Below are positions 22,571 to 34,024 of a stretch of DNA of 64,000 nucleotides, piece by piece. The notes under the pieces are model-generated. The model saw only the letters and a list, made by a program, of their open reading frames with translations, was not told the origin of the DNA and did not search any database. Source of the stretch: Paralithodes platypus (lineage: Eukaryota; Arthropoda; Malacostraca; Decapoda; Lithodidae); assembly GCA_032716605.1 (NCBI GenBank), contig JAVRFV010002319.1, positions 214,859 to 278,858 on the forward strand. The letters are read 5' to 3'. The number at the start of each line of letters is the position of its first letter. Within the stretch, counting starts at the first letter, position 1. Position numbers and translations under genes: made by a program.

Positions 22571-22936
22571 AAGAAGCAAAAAATGCTCCCCCCCCCCGAC
22601 CACGCTGTCACGGCTAAATCAAGACAAGCTAGCGGGCGTGACGAATTGGGGGGGGGGGGGGGGGAGGGCAGGGGAGCTGTGGTTTGTTTTGATCTGAGTG
22701 TGAGGGGTGGTGGTGGTATACGGTCTCTGTCAGTCTCTCACACACATTCTCTCTCACACACATTCTCTCTCTCTCTCTCTCTCTCTCTTCCTGAACCTCT
22801 ATAAGTAACCTTAATCATCATACATTCTTAACTTAACCTACTATACGTCGGGCCAGATAATGTTAAATATATTCCATTCGAGGCAGCCCCAGCTATAGAA
22901 GATCATCTTTTTAATACCCAAGGTAATCTGCCTCGA
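22571..22936. other. No gene; C, G and CT runs
   Basis: C8 and G16 runs, then CACACACATTCTCTCT tracts near 22738-22790, then unassigned sequence. Confidence 0.5.
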
Positions 22937-23310
22937 CTTAGGGGGGTCACCGTTTTTTTTTAAATCTTTCTCTCCTTTCCTCTCTTTCCCTGGCTTGTAT
23001 CCATTTGGCCCCATTCAGCCAACTGTTTTAAGACGTTTATCCCCATCCAGGTGTCGATTTTTTATCGCTCGCCACCATTGTATGGAGAAATCCGGCTTCG
23101 CCGGAGAAATTTTTCTATCGAAAAATGTACAAATTTAGCTTGCTGTCAACACAAAAAATATATATGCTGGCTCGCTACCGCTCGCCAGGAAAATATTGAC
23201 ACCTGGATGGGGGTAAACATCTTAAAATAGTAGGCTGAAAGGGGCCAAATGGATACAAGCCAAAGAGAGAGTGAGAGAAAGATAAAAAAAAGCGAGGTGG
23301 GCTCCCTTAA
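22937..23310 (+). mobile_element. Family A foldback element (A3)
   Basis: Left CTTAGGGGGGTCACCG (TTAA mutated to TTAG), hairpin CCGGCTTCGCCGG at about 23094, right GAGGTGGGCTCCCTTAA with TTAA at 23307-23310. Both arms present. Confidence 0.9.
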
Positions 23311-23612
23311 CCAGCTCTGACTAGGCTGACCATACCCATCTCCATATTATGCAGTCTCTAGAAGCGGCGGTGGTAGTCTGGACGTAACCAAAATAATAAA
23401 CGCCTTCAACCTTCATATACGCAGTCATATATCTCGCACAAATCTCCCAAGCTCATTCTTTCTTTTTAACTCACTCTCTCTCTCTCTCTCTCTGTGTGGG
23501 TGTGTGGGTGTGACCATGTACTGCTGGCTTGCAATTTTATACATATACCCACCCACCCACACACACATACACTCAAGAATGAAAACACACTTATTATACA
23601 GCTATAAACACA

Positions 23613-23663
<51 letters not shown>

Positions 23664-24060
23664 CGTGTGTGTGACCCTACCTGTACGGACTTGAATTGCC
23701 GCTCCCTCTTTACCCTTTACCTCTTTACCCTGACCCTACCAAACAGTTTTTGTATGTATGTATGCTTGTGTGCATACGTGAGCGTTTGTGTATTCGGACA
23801 TGTGCACACTTACTGCATGTTCTTATGTTCTTATATATGTATGTATATGTATGTGCGTACGTACGTGTGTATATGTATGTTCTGTATATGAGTAAGTAAA
23901 ATAAATGTGTATATGTACTGTATATCACTTACTCTCATGGTTATTTTATGATAATTTGTATTCTGCACCTGCATCATTATTGTATTTATTTATTTTGTTT
24001 GTAAACTGAGCTTACCATCTTCATATCTGTACATCTCATGTTCATCCACTAAATTGTAAA
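23311..24060. repeat. No gene; (CT)n, (CA)n and TATG-rich tracts
   Basis: (CT)n at 23474-23494, (CA)n at about 23612-23660, TATG-rich sequence to 23930. The end reads like a retroelement 3' end: CTTTAATAAACCG then (TTA)n at 24095-24130. Confidence 0.7.
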
Positions 24061-24124
24061 ATGTGTATTTTCAGCTCATGAGGCTGCCATTCTTTAATAA
24101 ACCGTTTATTATTATTATTATTAT

Positions 24125-24160
<36 letters not shown>

Positions 24161-24292
24161 GCCCGCCCGCACACACAGTAAACGTCAGGAATTTCAACGT
24201 AATGAAAACAGAAGAGAAATGTTGGAAACTCTAACAATGAGAGTAATACAAAGTGATGATATAAATGACCTAGCCGCTCTACAATGACAAGC

Positions 24293-24375
<83 letters not shown>

Positions 24376-24984
24376 TAGAGAGGGGGGTTTTTGTGAGTTG
24401 AAAAGAGAACAATTCATTTTTTAACGAAAGAGTATTTAGAATCATGAAAGGATATACAAAAAGTGTGTAATACTAAAAACAAGGGTATAATATACGTTGC
24501 TGTCACAAGTAATAAATTTATATGTATCAATCTGTCTATCTATCTGTCTGTCTGTCTGTCTATCTAGCTAGCTGTCTACTCATTAATCTTTCTATCTATC
24601 TATATATCCATTAATCTATCTATCTATATTTATTGATCTATCTATCTATCCATTTATCTATCTATCTATCTATCCATTTATCTATCTATCTGTCTATCTA
24701 TCTATTTATCAATCTATCTAGCTGTCTACTCATTAATCTATCTATTTATCCATTAATCTACCTATCTATCTATCTATTTATCTATCTAGCTGTTTACTTA
24801 TTAATCTATCTATCTATCTATCTATCTACCCATCCATCCATCTGTCTTCTCAATATTGTAATCACATTTATATAAGGGTAGATCCGAATGAACATTGGAG
24901 CCCTTTCTTGTAAATCGGACCTATTTATTTCCTCTAGATATTATATTGCACGTTGACAGCTTCTTCCCCTTCCACTGACAGAGG

Positions 24985-25043
<59 letters not shown>

Positions 25044-25060
25044 TTAAGCGTAACAAAGCA
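24061..25060. repeat. Microsatellite cluster
   Basis: (TTA)n 24107-24129, (CA)n 24130-24160, (GA)n about 24295-24372, (TCTA)n about 24530-24850, (CA)n 24985-25041. The spacers show no gene. Confidence 0.95.
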
Positions 25061-25132
25061 GTCAATTAATAGTACGTGTTGATCAAGCCAGTGAGGCGTC
25101 CCTATATTCCCGTACCAGGTAATAGCCGTCCG

Positions 25133-25517
25133 TTAAGGGCCCTCACCGTTTTTTTTTTTTGTATCTTTCTCTCCTTTTCTCTCTTTCCCTGGCTTGTATC
25201 CATTCGGCCCCATTCAGCCAACTGTTTTAAGACGTTTATCCCCATCCAGGTGTCGATTTCTTCCTGGCGAGCGATAGCGAGCCAGCATTGTATGGAGAAA
25301 TTAGGCTTCGCCGGGGATATTTTTCTATCGAAAAATGTACAAATTTAACTTGCTGTCAAAACAAAAATATACATATGCTGGCTCGCTACCGCTCGCCAGG
25401 AAAATATTGACACCTGGATGGGGGTAAACGTCTTAAAACAGTAGGCTGAATGGGGCCGAATGGATACAAGCCAAAGAGAGGGAGAGAAAGAGAAAAAAGC
25501 GAAGTGGGCTCCCTTAA
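25133..25517 (+). mobile_element. Family A foldback element, complete (A4)
   Basis: The best-preserved reference copy: TTAA at 25133-25136 and 25514-25517, left terminus GGGCCCTCACC, right AAGTGGGCTCCC, arms of about 170 bp in inverted orientation, and the core hairpins near 25306-25345. 385 bp, no ORF. Confidence 0.95.
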
Positions 25518-25589
25518 TTAGACATTAGCACAGGTGAGAGGCCACCCCATACAATACCTTTATATGAACACACACACACACACACACAC

Positions 25590-25669
25590 ACTCTCTCTCT
25601 CTCTCTTGTTCGTCTCTTTCTGTCATTAGTAGGTGTGTCTTCCTCCGTTTTGTATCATGCACTCACTCA

Positions 25670-25708
<39 letters not shown>

Positions 25709-26155
25709 TCGTCTCTTTCTGTCATTAGTAGGTGTGTCTTCCTCCGTTTTGTATCATGCACTCTCACACTCTCTCTCTCTGGTTCGTCTCTTTCTGTCAT
25801 TAGTAGGTGTGTCTTCCTCCGTTTTGTATCATGCACTCTCTCTCTCTCTCTCTGGTTCGTCTCTTTCTGTCATTAGTAGGTGTGTCTTCCTCCGTTTTGT
25901 ATCATGTCTTCCTCCGTTTTGTATCATGCACTCTCTCTCTCTCTCTCTCTGGTTCGTCTCTTTCTGTCATTAGTAGGTGTGTCTTCCTCCGTTTTGTATC
26001 ATGCACTCTCTCACTCTCTCTGGTTCGTCTCTTTCTGTCATTAGTAGGTGTGTCTTCCTCCGTTTTGTATCATGCACTCTCTCTCTCTCTCTCTCTGGTT
26101 CGTCTCTTTCTGTCATTAGTAGGTGTGTCTTCCTCCGTTTTGTATCATGCACAAA
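25590..26155. repeat. 71-100-bp array: constant segment plus variable (CT)n, 7 copies
   Basis: GTCATTAGTAGGTGTGTCTT recurs seven times from about 25622 to 26113. Units differ mainly in (CT)n length, and one carries a duplicated TCTTCCTCCGTTTTGTATCA. The constant-plus-(CT)n layout is like the 9-kb array. Confidence 0.95.
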
Positions 26156-26160
26156 ATTTG

Positions 26161-26227
26161 TTAAGCTTCCAGACCATAATTGCCCGTAAAAATTGATCGA
26201 AAATGGGCTCGTGTGACTCCGGCTTAA
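26161..26227 (-). mobile_element. Family E fragment (E3)
   Basis: Right end CTCGTGTGACTCCGGCTTAA matches the E terminus. The left half is missing although a TTAA happens to sit at 26161. Confidence 0.6.
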
Positions 26228-26339
26228 CACATATCGTAGTGAGGATGAAGACGTGTATTCCGTGGCTTGTTAGCTTTGATACTAATTGTTGTGGTAGTAG
26301 CGTGCTGGAATATTGATATGTAGTAGCTGTTCTGTTATT

Positions 26340-26765
26340 AACGATAGTGTGAGAGAAAGAGAGAGTGTGTGTGTAAGAGAGACGGTGAGGAAGGAAGGGA
26401 GAGAGAGAGAGAGTGTGACAGTGAGGAAGGAAGAAGGGAGTAGTAGTAGTAGTAATAGTGGTAGTGATAGCTGGAATAGTGGTAGTAGTAGTAGCAGTTG
26501 TGGTGTTAGTAGTGGTAGTGATGGCAGTGATAATTGCGATAGTGGTAGTAATGATGCTAGTTGTTGTGGTGGTGTTCGTAGTGGTAGTAATAGTGGTTCT
26601 GATAATTGTGATAGTGGTAGTAATGGTGATAGTAGTAGTTGTGGTGGTGGTAGTAGTAGTAATAGTGATTGTAGTGGTTGTAGTGGTAGTGATAGTAATG
26701 GTAGTAGTAGTAGTAGTTGTAGTAGTAGTACTAGTGGTGGTACCGGTGGTGGTAGGTCAGCCATG
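26340..26765. repeat. GTAGTG-type trinucleotide-rich tract
   Basis: (GA)n patches followed by about 330 bp of GTAGTGGTAATAGTG repeats. All frames are open and compositionally trivial. Confidence 0.93.
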
Positions 26766-26839
26766 TTATCCCAAGATACATGATTCCAGGCTCATCCAGA
26801 CGAATAGCACCGAATGAACGGGGATCTGGGCGGAATACT

Positions 26840-27162
26840 GGTGATGGAGAGAGAAGGAAAGAAGGAAGGAAGAAAGGAAGGAAGGAAGGAAGGAAGGGAG
26901 GAAGGAAGGACGGACGGAGGGAGGGAAGGACGGACGGAGGGAAGGACGGAAGGAAAGAAGGAAGGACGGATGGAAGGAAGGACGGACGGACGGAAGGAAG
27001 GAAGGACGGACGGAGGACGGACGGAAGGAAGGAAGGAAGGAAGGGAAAAGAGAGTGAGATGAAGGAATGAATGAATGAATGAATGAATGAATGAAGAAGT
27101 AAGTAAGTAAGGAAGGAAGGCAGGAAGGAAGGGAAGGAAGGAAGGAAGGAAGGAAGGAAGGA

Positions 27163-27241
<79 letters not shown>

Positions 27242-27300
27242 AGGAAGGAAGGAAGGAAGAGAGAGAGAGCAATAGATATAAATTAAGCGAGATACAGTAG
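26840..27300. repeat. (GGAA)n/(GGAC)n tract with (GA)n
   Basis: Purine-rich GGAAGGAA/GGACGGAC repeats, (GAAT)n at 27065-27093, and (GA)n at 27165-27240. Confidence 0.97.
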
Positions 27301-27391
27301 GTTGTCTCTCTGTCTATTTCATGCACAAGTTCATCCTTATTTTTTCACTTTCCATACAAAAAAACACTTCGCTCATTAATTTTACCCTTCG

Positions 27392-27392
<1 letters not shown>

Positions 27393-27442
<50 letters not shown>
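27393..27442. repeat. (CT)n microsatellite
   Basis: Pure CT dinucleotides. Confidence 0.97.
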
Positions 27443-27444
<2 letters not shown>

Positions 27445-27606
27445 AGTGTATTTAGTTCGTAATTGGGAGAGGTGGAGGAATGGAAAAAGATGAAACGAAA
27501 GAAGGAAGACGCACGTAATGATGACGGGAAGAGACGAAAGAAAGATGGATAGATAGATGGATAGGTAGATATGGATGGATCTATCTATCTATCTATTTAT
27601 CTGATA

Positions 27607-27775
27607 CACACCGGATTTTTCCATACAATGCTGGCTCGCTATCGCTCGCCAGGAAGAAATCGACACCTGGATGGGGATAAACGTCTTAAAACAGTTGGCT
27701 GAATGGGGCCGAATGGATACAAGCCAGAAAAAGAGAGAAAAGGAGAGAAAGATAAAACCAAAAAGCAGGTGACCC
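27607..27775 (+). mobile_element. Family A right-arm half (A5)
   Basis: Starts in the core (CCGGATTTTTCCATACAATG), has GGCTCGCTATCGCTCGCCAGG and the right arm to GCAGGTGACCCCC. The left arm is absent. Confidence 0.88.
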
Positions 27776-27831
27776 CCCACAAGCATTTATTGTGTGTCTC
27801 CTGGTTCTTATTAGGCTACACACTATTTACA

Positions 27832-29019
27832 CTAACCCTTTTCACTACCACAGATCCTTCCTAAGCTGCATAAATTAACCCTTTTCACTACCACAGATCC
27901 TTCCTAAGCTGCATAAATTAACCCTTTTCACTACCACAGATCCTTCGTAAGCTGCATAAATTAACCCTTTTCACTACCACAGATCCTTCGTAAGCTGCAT
28001 AAATTAACCCTTTCACTACCACAGATCCTTCCTAAGCTGCATAAATTAACGCTTTTCACTACCACAGATCCTTCCTAAGCTGCATAAATTAACCCTTTTC
28101 ACTACCACAGATCCTTCCTAAGCTGCATAAATTAACCCTTTTCACTACCACAGATCCTTCCTAAGCTGCATAAATTAACCCTTTTCACTACCACAGATCC
28201 TTCGTAAGCTGCATAAATTAACCCTTTTCACTACCACAGATCCTTCGTAAGCTGCATAAATTAACCCTTTTCACTACCACAGATCCTTCCTAAGCTGCAT
28301 AAATTAACCCTTTTCACTACCACAGATCCTTCCTAAGCTGAATAAATTAACCCTTTTCACTACCACAGATCCTTCGTAAGCTGCATAAATTAACCCTTTT
28401 CACTACCACAGATCCTTCGTAAGCTGCTGCATAAATTAATGCATAAATTAACCCTTTTCACTACCACAGATCCTTCCTAAGCTGCATAAATTAACCCTTT
28501 TCACTACCACAGATCCTTCCTAAGCTGCATAAATTAACCCTTTCACTACCACAGATCCTTCCTAAGCTGCATAAATTAACCCATTTTCACTACCACAGAT
28601 CCTTCCTAAGCTGCATAAATTAACCCTTTTCACTACCACAGATCCTTCCTAAGCTGCATAAATTAACCCTTTTCACTACCACAGATCCTTCCTAAGCTGC
28701 ATAAATTAACCTTTTCACTACCACAGATCCTTCGTAAGCTGCATAAATTAACCCTTTTCACTACCACAGATCCTTCGTAAGCTGCATAAATTAACCCTTT
28801 TCACTACCACAGATCCTTCCTAAGCTGCATAAATTAACCCTTTTCACTACCACAGATCCTTCCTAAGCTGCATAAATTAACCCTTTTCACTACCACAGAT
28901 CCTTCCTAAGCTGCATAAATTAACCCTTTTCACTACCACAGATCCTTCCTAAGCTGCATAAATGCATACAAATATAGCTGAAATAAAAATAAAGACGTCA
29001 CCGGTACTGGAAGGCTTAA
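27832..29019 (+). repeat. Family F element expanded into a 43-bp array, about 26 copies (F5)
   Basis: Unit TTAACCCTTTTCACTACC plus ACAGATCCTTCCTAAGCTGC plus ATAAA, period 43 bp, with CCTAAG/CGTAAG and CCTTTT/CCTTT variants and one unit containing an extra GCTGCATAAATTAAT. It ends in an ordinary family F right half (GACGTCACCGGTACTGGAAG, TTAA 29016-29019), so the array is an internal amplification of one element's left end. Confidence 0.96.
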
Positions 29020-29351
29020 GGGGAGGTTTCTAGTTGATTCCCTAGACTTCCATCAAGCTTAAAATTACTCCCCCTAGACCCCCTTTCAAGATAAATTTGT
29101 AAATTTTTCGGTAGAAAAATGTCCCGGCCGAAGGCCGGTTCCTCTTAAATTACAGGCTCGCTATCGCTCGCCAGGAAAAAATCGACACCTAAATGGCACG
29201 AATGGTCTTTAAATTGACAGAAATGGGGCGAGCGTTCTTAAAATCGCCAAACTAATGGGGCGAACGTCTTAAAATCTCAAAAGCAATGGGGCTAAACATG
29301 AGGGAGAAAGGGGTCCAGAAAAAAATCCTCCAGGTGGAAATCTCCCCTTAA
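29016..29351 (-). mobile_element. Family B foldback element, complete (B5)
   Basis: TTAA 29016-29019 (shared with F5) and 29348-29351 (shared with C3). It has the CATTTTTCGGTAGAAAAATG stem, CCGGCCGAAGGCCGG hairpin, GGCTCGCTATCGCTCGCCAGG, and three ATGGGGCGA-type modules. Confidence 0.94.
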
Positions 29352-29555
29352 CCCCTTGAAGCTCTGACGCGTTTTAGCAGTATATTTTGGCTATCATTAG
29401 AAGATTGTATGCAGCTTAGGAAGGATCTGTGGGTAACAAAAGGCTAAATACTATCAACCCTTTGACTTCCATATATCGTTACTAATCTGAATAAAATCGT
29501 CTAATAGTAGCCAGAAAACAGAACAGAAACGCGTATTGGAGCTTGAAAGGGTTAA
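29348..29555 (+). mobile_element. Family C TTAA element, complete (C3)
   Basis: Left CCCCTTGAAGCTCTGACGCG and right CGCGTATTGGAGCTTGAAAGGG as inverted ends, TTAA 29348-29351 and 29552-29555. Confidence 0.9.
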
Positions 29556-29604
29556 TGTATAAGTCTGTATGCATTACGGCATTTAGGAATACATCTACAA
29601 AACG

Positions 29605-30085
29605 TACGGTGGCGCTAATAAAGTCATGTCTCAGCTGTCAATACGTTTGGCTCGCTCTGTGCTGTATTAATGTCTGTCAGATGTTAAATAGGGTGGGTAA
29701 GTGTAGGGAGATATGTTTGCATATCTCACTCGAAACGAATAAATCAAGTTCTATCTATCTATCTATTGCCTGACGCCGTGATCCCCGAAGGGGTGGCCAC
29801 GAACGAACCGCCCCCATGCACCTCTGTCCCCAGTCAGTCGACGCCCCTCCCCCCAACCAGCACCGCCTTCGTTCATGTAGTTCCTCACTCCATCCTTCCA
29901 CCTCATATTCGGTCTACGTCTCCCCCTCTGTCCCTCCACCTCGCTCTCGTACACCCTCTTAGTCATTCTCTCGCTTTCCATACGTTCCATATGGCCGAAC
30001 CATCTCAAGTTGTTCCTTTTCACACTTTCCAGCACATCTACCTCCATAAATCAAGTTGATACCAATAATCCCTCAACTTTTAGCT
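29605..30085 (-). mobile_element. Family D MITE split by a LINE insertion (D3)
   Basis: Left end TACGGTGGCGCTAATAAAGTC, interior GGGTGGGTAAGTGTAG, and after the inserted LINE (29751-30045) the D sequence resumes with GATACCAATAATCCC. The far terminus is decayed. Confidence 0.8.
29751..30045 (-). mobile_element. RTE-like LINE, 5'-truncated copy
   Basis: About 295 bp identical in layout to the 3' end of the element at 30404-33602 (minus strand). It is flanked by a 12-bp duplication ATAAATCAAGTT (29739-29750 and 30046-30057), and its 3' end on the minus strand carries a short (ATAG)n tail. Severe 5' truncation, a target-site duplication and a microsatellite tail are hallmarks of target-primed reverse transcription. 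Confidence 0.93.
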
Positions 30086-30188
30086 AGACTTTTCCGAGGT
30101 CGCTACAATTCACATACTTGCTTCTATCCTGGCCAATGATCGTATTCTTCAATGTATATAGAGGCAATTCTGCCTCTTGTCTCCCTCA

Positions 30189-30197
30189 TCTACATAG

Positions 30198-30248
<51 letters not shown>
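30189..30248. repeat. (TA)n microsatellite
   Basis: Pure TA tract beside a tRNA-like sequence. Confidence 0.97.
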
Positions 30249-30250
<2 letters not shown>

Positions 30251-30270
30251 CGGTATACACATTATATATG

Positions 30271-30352
30271 TCTTCGTGGTGCAATGCATAAGTGTGTTGA
30301 TTTTCGGTGTGAGCGTCCTGGGTTCGAATCCCCGGACTGCCACATGTGTTTG
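30271..30352 (+). other. tRNA-like sequence (A and B box), possible SINE head
   Basis: An A-box-like GTGGTGCAATGCATAAG is followed about 35 bp later by a perfect B box GGGTTCGAATCCCC. The acceptor stem does not pair (3' GACTGCC has no 5' partner), so this is not a functional tRNA. It is more likely the Pol III promoter of a tRNA-derived SINE or a decayed tRNA. Confidence 0.5.
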
Positions 30353-30607
30353 TTAATTTCATTAATCGAGTTTAGGAGTAATGTTGGTTGGTGGAGAGAA
30401 CATCTATCTATCTATTGCCTGACGCCGTGATCCCCGAAGGGGTGGCCACGAACGAACCGCCCTCATTCACCTCTGTCCCCAGTCAGTCGACGCCCCTCCC
30501 CCCAACCAGCACCGCCTTCGTTCATGTAGTTCCTCACTCCATCCTTCCACCTCATATTCGGTCTACCTCTCCCCCTCTGTCCCTCCACCTCGCTCTCGTA
30601 CACCCTC

Positions 30608-32437
30608 TTAGTCATTCTCCTCGCTTTCCATACGTTCCATATGGCCGAACCATCTCAAGTTGTTCCTTTTCACACTTTCCAGCACATCTACCTCCACACC
30701 ACACCTCCTTCTTACTTCCTCATTAGTCTGTCTATCCCTCCATGTAACTCCGCACGCACTCTTTAAGTAATTCATTTCCACTGCTCTCACTCTTGGTCCG
30801 AGTCTCTCAACCAACGTCCATGCTTCGCTTCCGTAAATCAGTGTCGGGATTACCACACTGTCATGCAAGGACTTCTTCACTTCCATACTGACCACCCAAT
30901 TTCTTGTTACTGCTTTTAGCGTTCCTACAACCCTCTTCCCCTGTTGTACCCTCTCCCGCACCTCTTCATCCATAGTCCCATCTTTACTCAACACATTGCC
31001 CAGATACTTAAAAGAGTTGACGATCTCCATAGCCTGACCGTTCAGCTTCACCTCACACTCTGTGACTTCACCCCTTTCGAAGACCATAACCTTGCTCTTC
31101 TCCGTATTTACCTTCAAATTTAGTTTTTCGCACACTGTTCCAAACTCATTTACCAGACCCTGCAACTCCCATTCATTATCACTCATCAGAACTGTATCAT
31201 CTGCAAACAGCAGTATAGGTAGCTTCCACTCAATTACCTCCCTTTTCAGCGATACACCAACATCCACTGCTCTTGATAGTATTTCTTTCATGACTCCATC
31301 CATATATACAGTAAACAACCACGGGGACATCACACACCCCTGTTTCAAACCAACATTCAGGTCAAAGAACTCGCTCTGCTCACTCTCCACACGTACTGCC
31401 GCCTTTGCACCCTCATACATGCTCTTCACTGCTTTCAGCAACTTGCCCTCTACTCCGTATATTCTAAGTACTTTCCACAAACCTTCTCTATCCACTCTGT
31501 CATAGGCCTTCTCCAAGTCCATAAAGGCAACATACACCTTTTGTTTCTTCTCCAGATACTTCTCCACAACACAATTCAGGGTAAAAATCTGATCTACACA
31601 TCCTCTTCCCTTCCTAAAACCTCCCTGCTCGTTGCCTATCCATTTCTCCGTTCTCACTCTCACTCTCTCAATCACTACCCTACTGTATACCTTCCCTACT
31701 ACGCTTAGAAGACATATTCCTCGGTGGTTACCACACACTCCTCTTTCCCCTTTGCCCTTATATAGGGGGACTATTATGCCAGTCTTCCAGTCATCGGGTG
31801 CACTCCCCTTCTCCCATGCTAGTTTGCACATTTTCCATACCCATTCTATCACTATCTCACCACCATACCTCAACATTTCCCCACACACTCCATCTGTTCC
31901 TGGTGCTTTCCCCAACTTCACTCTTTTCATGGCTTCCCACACTTCTGACCTCCTGATCCCCACCTCCTCCACTACTTCTCTTCTTCTCCCTCCCATACCA
32001 TATCCAGCTATGTTTGCTGGCTCTTCATTCCTTACATTTAGCAACTCACTGAAGTACTCCTCCATCTTTCGACTCTCTCTTGCTTCTCGGCTATCATTCT
32101 CCCATCTATCTTTCACACCCTTACTGTTTCCCTTGCTACCTTCCCTAACTTTCTTGACTTCTTTCCAGAACAGTTTCTTACTCTCCCTCCATTTTACACT
32201 CAGATTCCTTCCAAATTCCTCATCTACTCTTCTCTTACTTTCCTTCACTACTCTCTTCACCACCCTCTTACTCTCCACGTACCTCGCTCGTTTCTGTCTC
32301 TCGGAATCTTCATTCCCTCTACTACCCAACCACTCTCTATATGCTTTCTTCTTTTCTTCTTCTCCACAGCTATTCTTACCTCTTCTGTCCACCATGCTGT
32401 ACCTCTCACTCCCCTCCCTCTTCTCCTCACTCCACAC
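30608..32437 (-). pseudogene. Reverse transcriptase domain of the RTE-like LINE
   Basis: A 609-codon open stretch with KLGKAPGTDGVCGEML, WKTGIIVPLYKGKG, NHRGICLLSVVGKVYS, GGFRKGRGCVDQIF, motif A VAFMDLEKAYDRVD, motif B GLKQGCVMSPWLF, motif C LLFADDTVLMSDNE, a thumb region with KYLGNVLSKDGTMDEEV, and a C-terminal region with YGSEAWTL and RWFGHMERM. All catalytic Asp residues are intact. The last few residues differ from the truncated copy (a one-base frame change near 30617). The N-terminal part is charged and Arg/Lys-rich. It is joined to the endonuclease through frameshifts. Confidence 0.94.
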
Positions 32438-32439
32438 AC

Positions 32440-33395
32440 CTCCTCACATGCTGCACAGATCTCATCCTTAAACACCTTGCTCATCTCCTCCACTTCCTCC
32501 ATAACTTCCAGGTCGAACCCACTAGTCGTCTTTCCACTGCTCTCCTGTACTCCTCCCTGACTTCCTCCTCCTGCAACCTCTCCACCCTCCTCACCATTCC
32601 ACCCTCTTCTCGCCTCCCTCCCGCTCTTCTCACCCACTTCTTTTGTATCCTAACCTTAGCTACCACTACATAATGATCAGACAGACCCCCTCCAATACCC
32701 TATACACCCTAGCATCCATCACAGATTTCTTCATTCGTTCATCCACACATACATAATCAATCAATGACTTTCGTTCCACCACTGTCTTATCCTTCATCGT
32801 CAACATCCGTTTCCACGTGTACCTGTGGATCATTCTGTGTCGGAAGAAGGTGTTGGCTATCCACAGCCTCCTCCCCACACATACGTCCACAAGTGCACTA
32901 CCATTCCCATTCACCTCTGATGGTACCCCCCACCCTTCCACCACTCCCTCAACTTTCCTATCACCCACCTTACCATTCATATCCCCAATCAGAAATATTC
33001 TTTCGTTCTTGTCAAACTTCTCCAGGCACGCCTCCACATTCATCCAGAACTCCTCTTTCTTCCTTTCAAGTATATCCTCTGTTGGGTCATACACGCATAC
33101 AATCACCCACGTTTGTATTCCTACTTTCATTCTCACCCACACAATCCTTGAACCCACAGACCCATACTCTCTTACACATTCCTTCCATTTGCTACTTACA
33201 AACAAACATGCACCTTCTCTCGCTGTTCCTTCACTCACTCCAGCACACACACCCATTCCACACTCCCACTCTCTCACATCTGAACCTTTCCATTTGGTCT
33301 CTGTCACATACATCCAGCCTGGCATTCACCACTTCCAGAACTCTCTCTCTTTTGTGCCATCATTCATGCCACTAACATTCCATGTAGCCATTCTC
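32440..33395 (-). pseudogene. Endonuclease region of the RTE-like LINE
   Basis: Begins near 33390 with MATWNVSGMNDG, the EEP start motif. After a 2-base frameshift it continues with TETKWKG, a GACLFVSSKW strand, VCVYDPTEDILE, the metal-site motif FLIGDMNGKVGD, TWKRM, and the catalytic-loop-like SLIDYVCVDERM. A further shift separates it from the RT. The domain order is that of RTE-type APE endonucleases. Confidence 0.9.
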
Positions 33396-33608
33396 AGAAT
33401 GTCCGAAGGCATGTCCTTAGTCGGTCGTGGTTCGTAAACGTTGGTTCCGTCCGCATCCGAGGCTGCTCGTTCGTTTTTCTTTGCTTAGATATATTTTCCG
33501 GGTGGGGGTCGCAAGCCCACCGACCCAACCTCTTTAGTCGCCTCTTACGACACGCAGAAGGCACGTGGGGCATATTCTATTCCCTAACCCCCAGGGGGTT
33601 AGGGAGAG

Positions 33609-33613
<5 letters not shown>

Positions 33614-33692
<79 letters not shown>
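33614..33692. repeat. Poly(A) followed by (AAT)n
   Basis: About 36 A then a dozen AAT units directly at the target duplication of the RTE-like LINE. It may be the tail of an older retroelement used as the landing site. Confidence 0.9.
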
Positions 33693-33693
<1 letters not shown>

Positions 33694-34024
33694 TGTATAA
33701 ATGCATGGTCAATTATCGAAAGTGTTAATATACGTTAGTCTAGTAAAAGTGTTTCTCGCTACTCACTGTCCGCCGCTGTTGTCACCTGGTACCACATCAA
33801 ACACACACACCGCACGCACGCACGCTCACCTGTAATTAGCGAGATAATTAATTAGCGGAGGTTAGCATAGCACAGATGAATGGGGTCGCAATAAACACGC
33901 ACACATAAGGGAGGGTGGGGGGGGGGGGGGGTTACGCGGCATAGATAGACAGCCAGATTGAAATATATATAATTTTCCGCCAGCTGAAATCAAACCAAGT
34001 GTAGTTTTCCTTCCTGTGAAAGAT
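33693..34024. other. Unassigned; short CA/CGCA and G runs
   Basis: ACACACACCGCACGCACGCACG at about 33800 and a G16 run at about 33915. No gene. Confidence 0.5.

Larger units (their letters stand above)
30404..33602 (-). mobile_element. RTE-like LINE, about 3.2 kb, near full length
   Basis: Bounded by an 11-bp target duplication GGAGAGAACAT (30393-30403 and 33603-33613). On the minus strand it runs from a short 5' UTR through endonuclease and RT to a 3' end with hairpin CCCCTTCGGGG and a (ATAG)n tail. The length, single ORF of EEP plus RT, short 3' UTR and microsatellite tail fit the RTE group. ORF lesions: an extra dinucleotide in the GAGAGAG run near 33350, and frame changes near 32650 and 32400. 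The second copy at 29751 shows the lineage was active. Confidence 0.92.

Noticed and set aside
26313..27326. Serine- or proline-rich proteins
   Set aside because: All frames arise from GTAGTG and GGAA simple repeats. There is no codon structure or domain.
30271..30352. Functional tRNA gene
   Set aside because: The B box is perfect but the acceptor stem cannot pair and the cloverleaf is incomplete.
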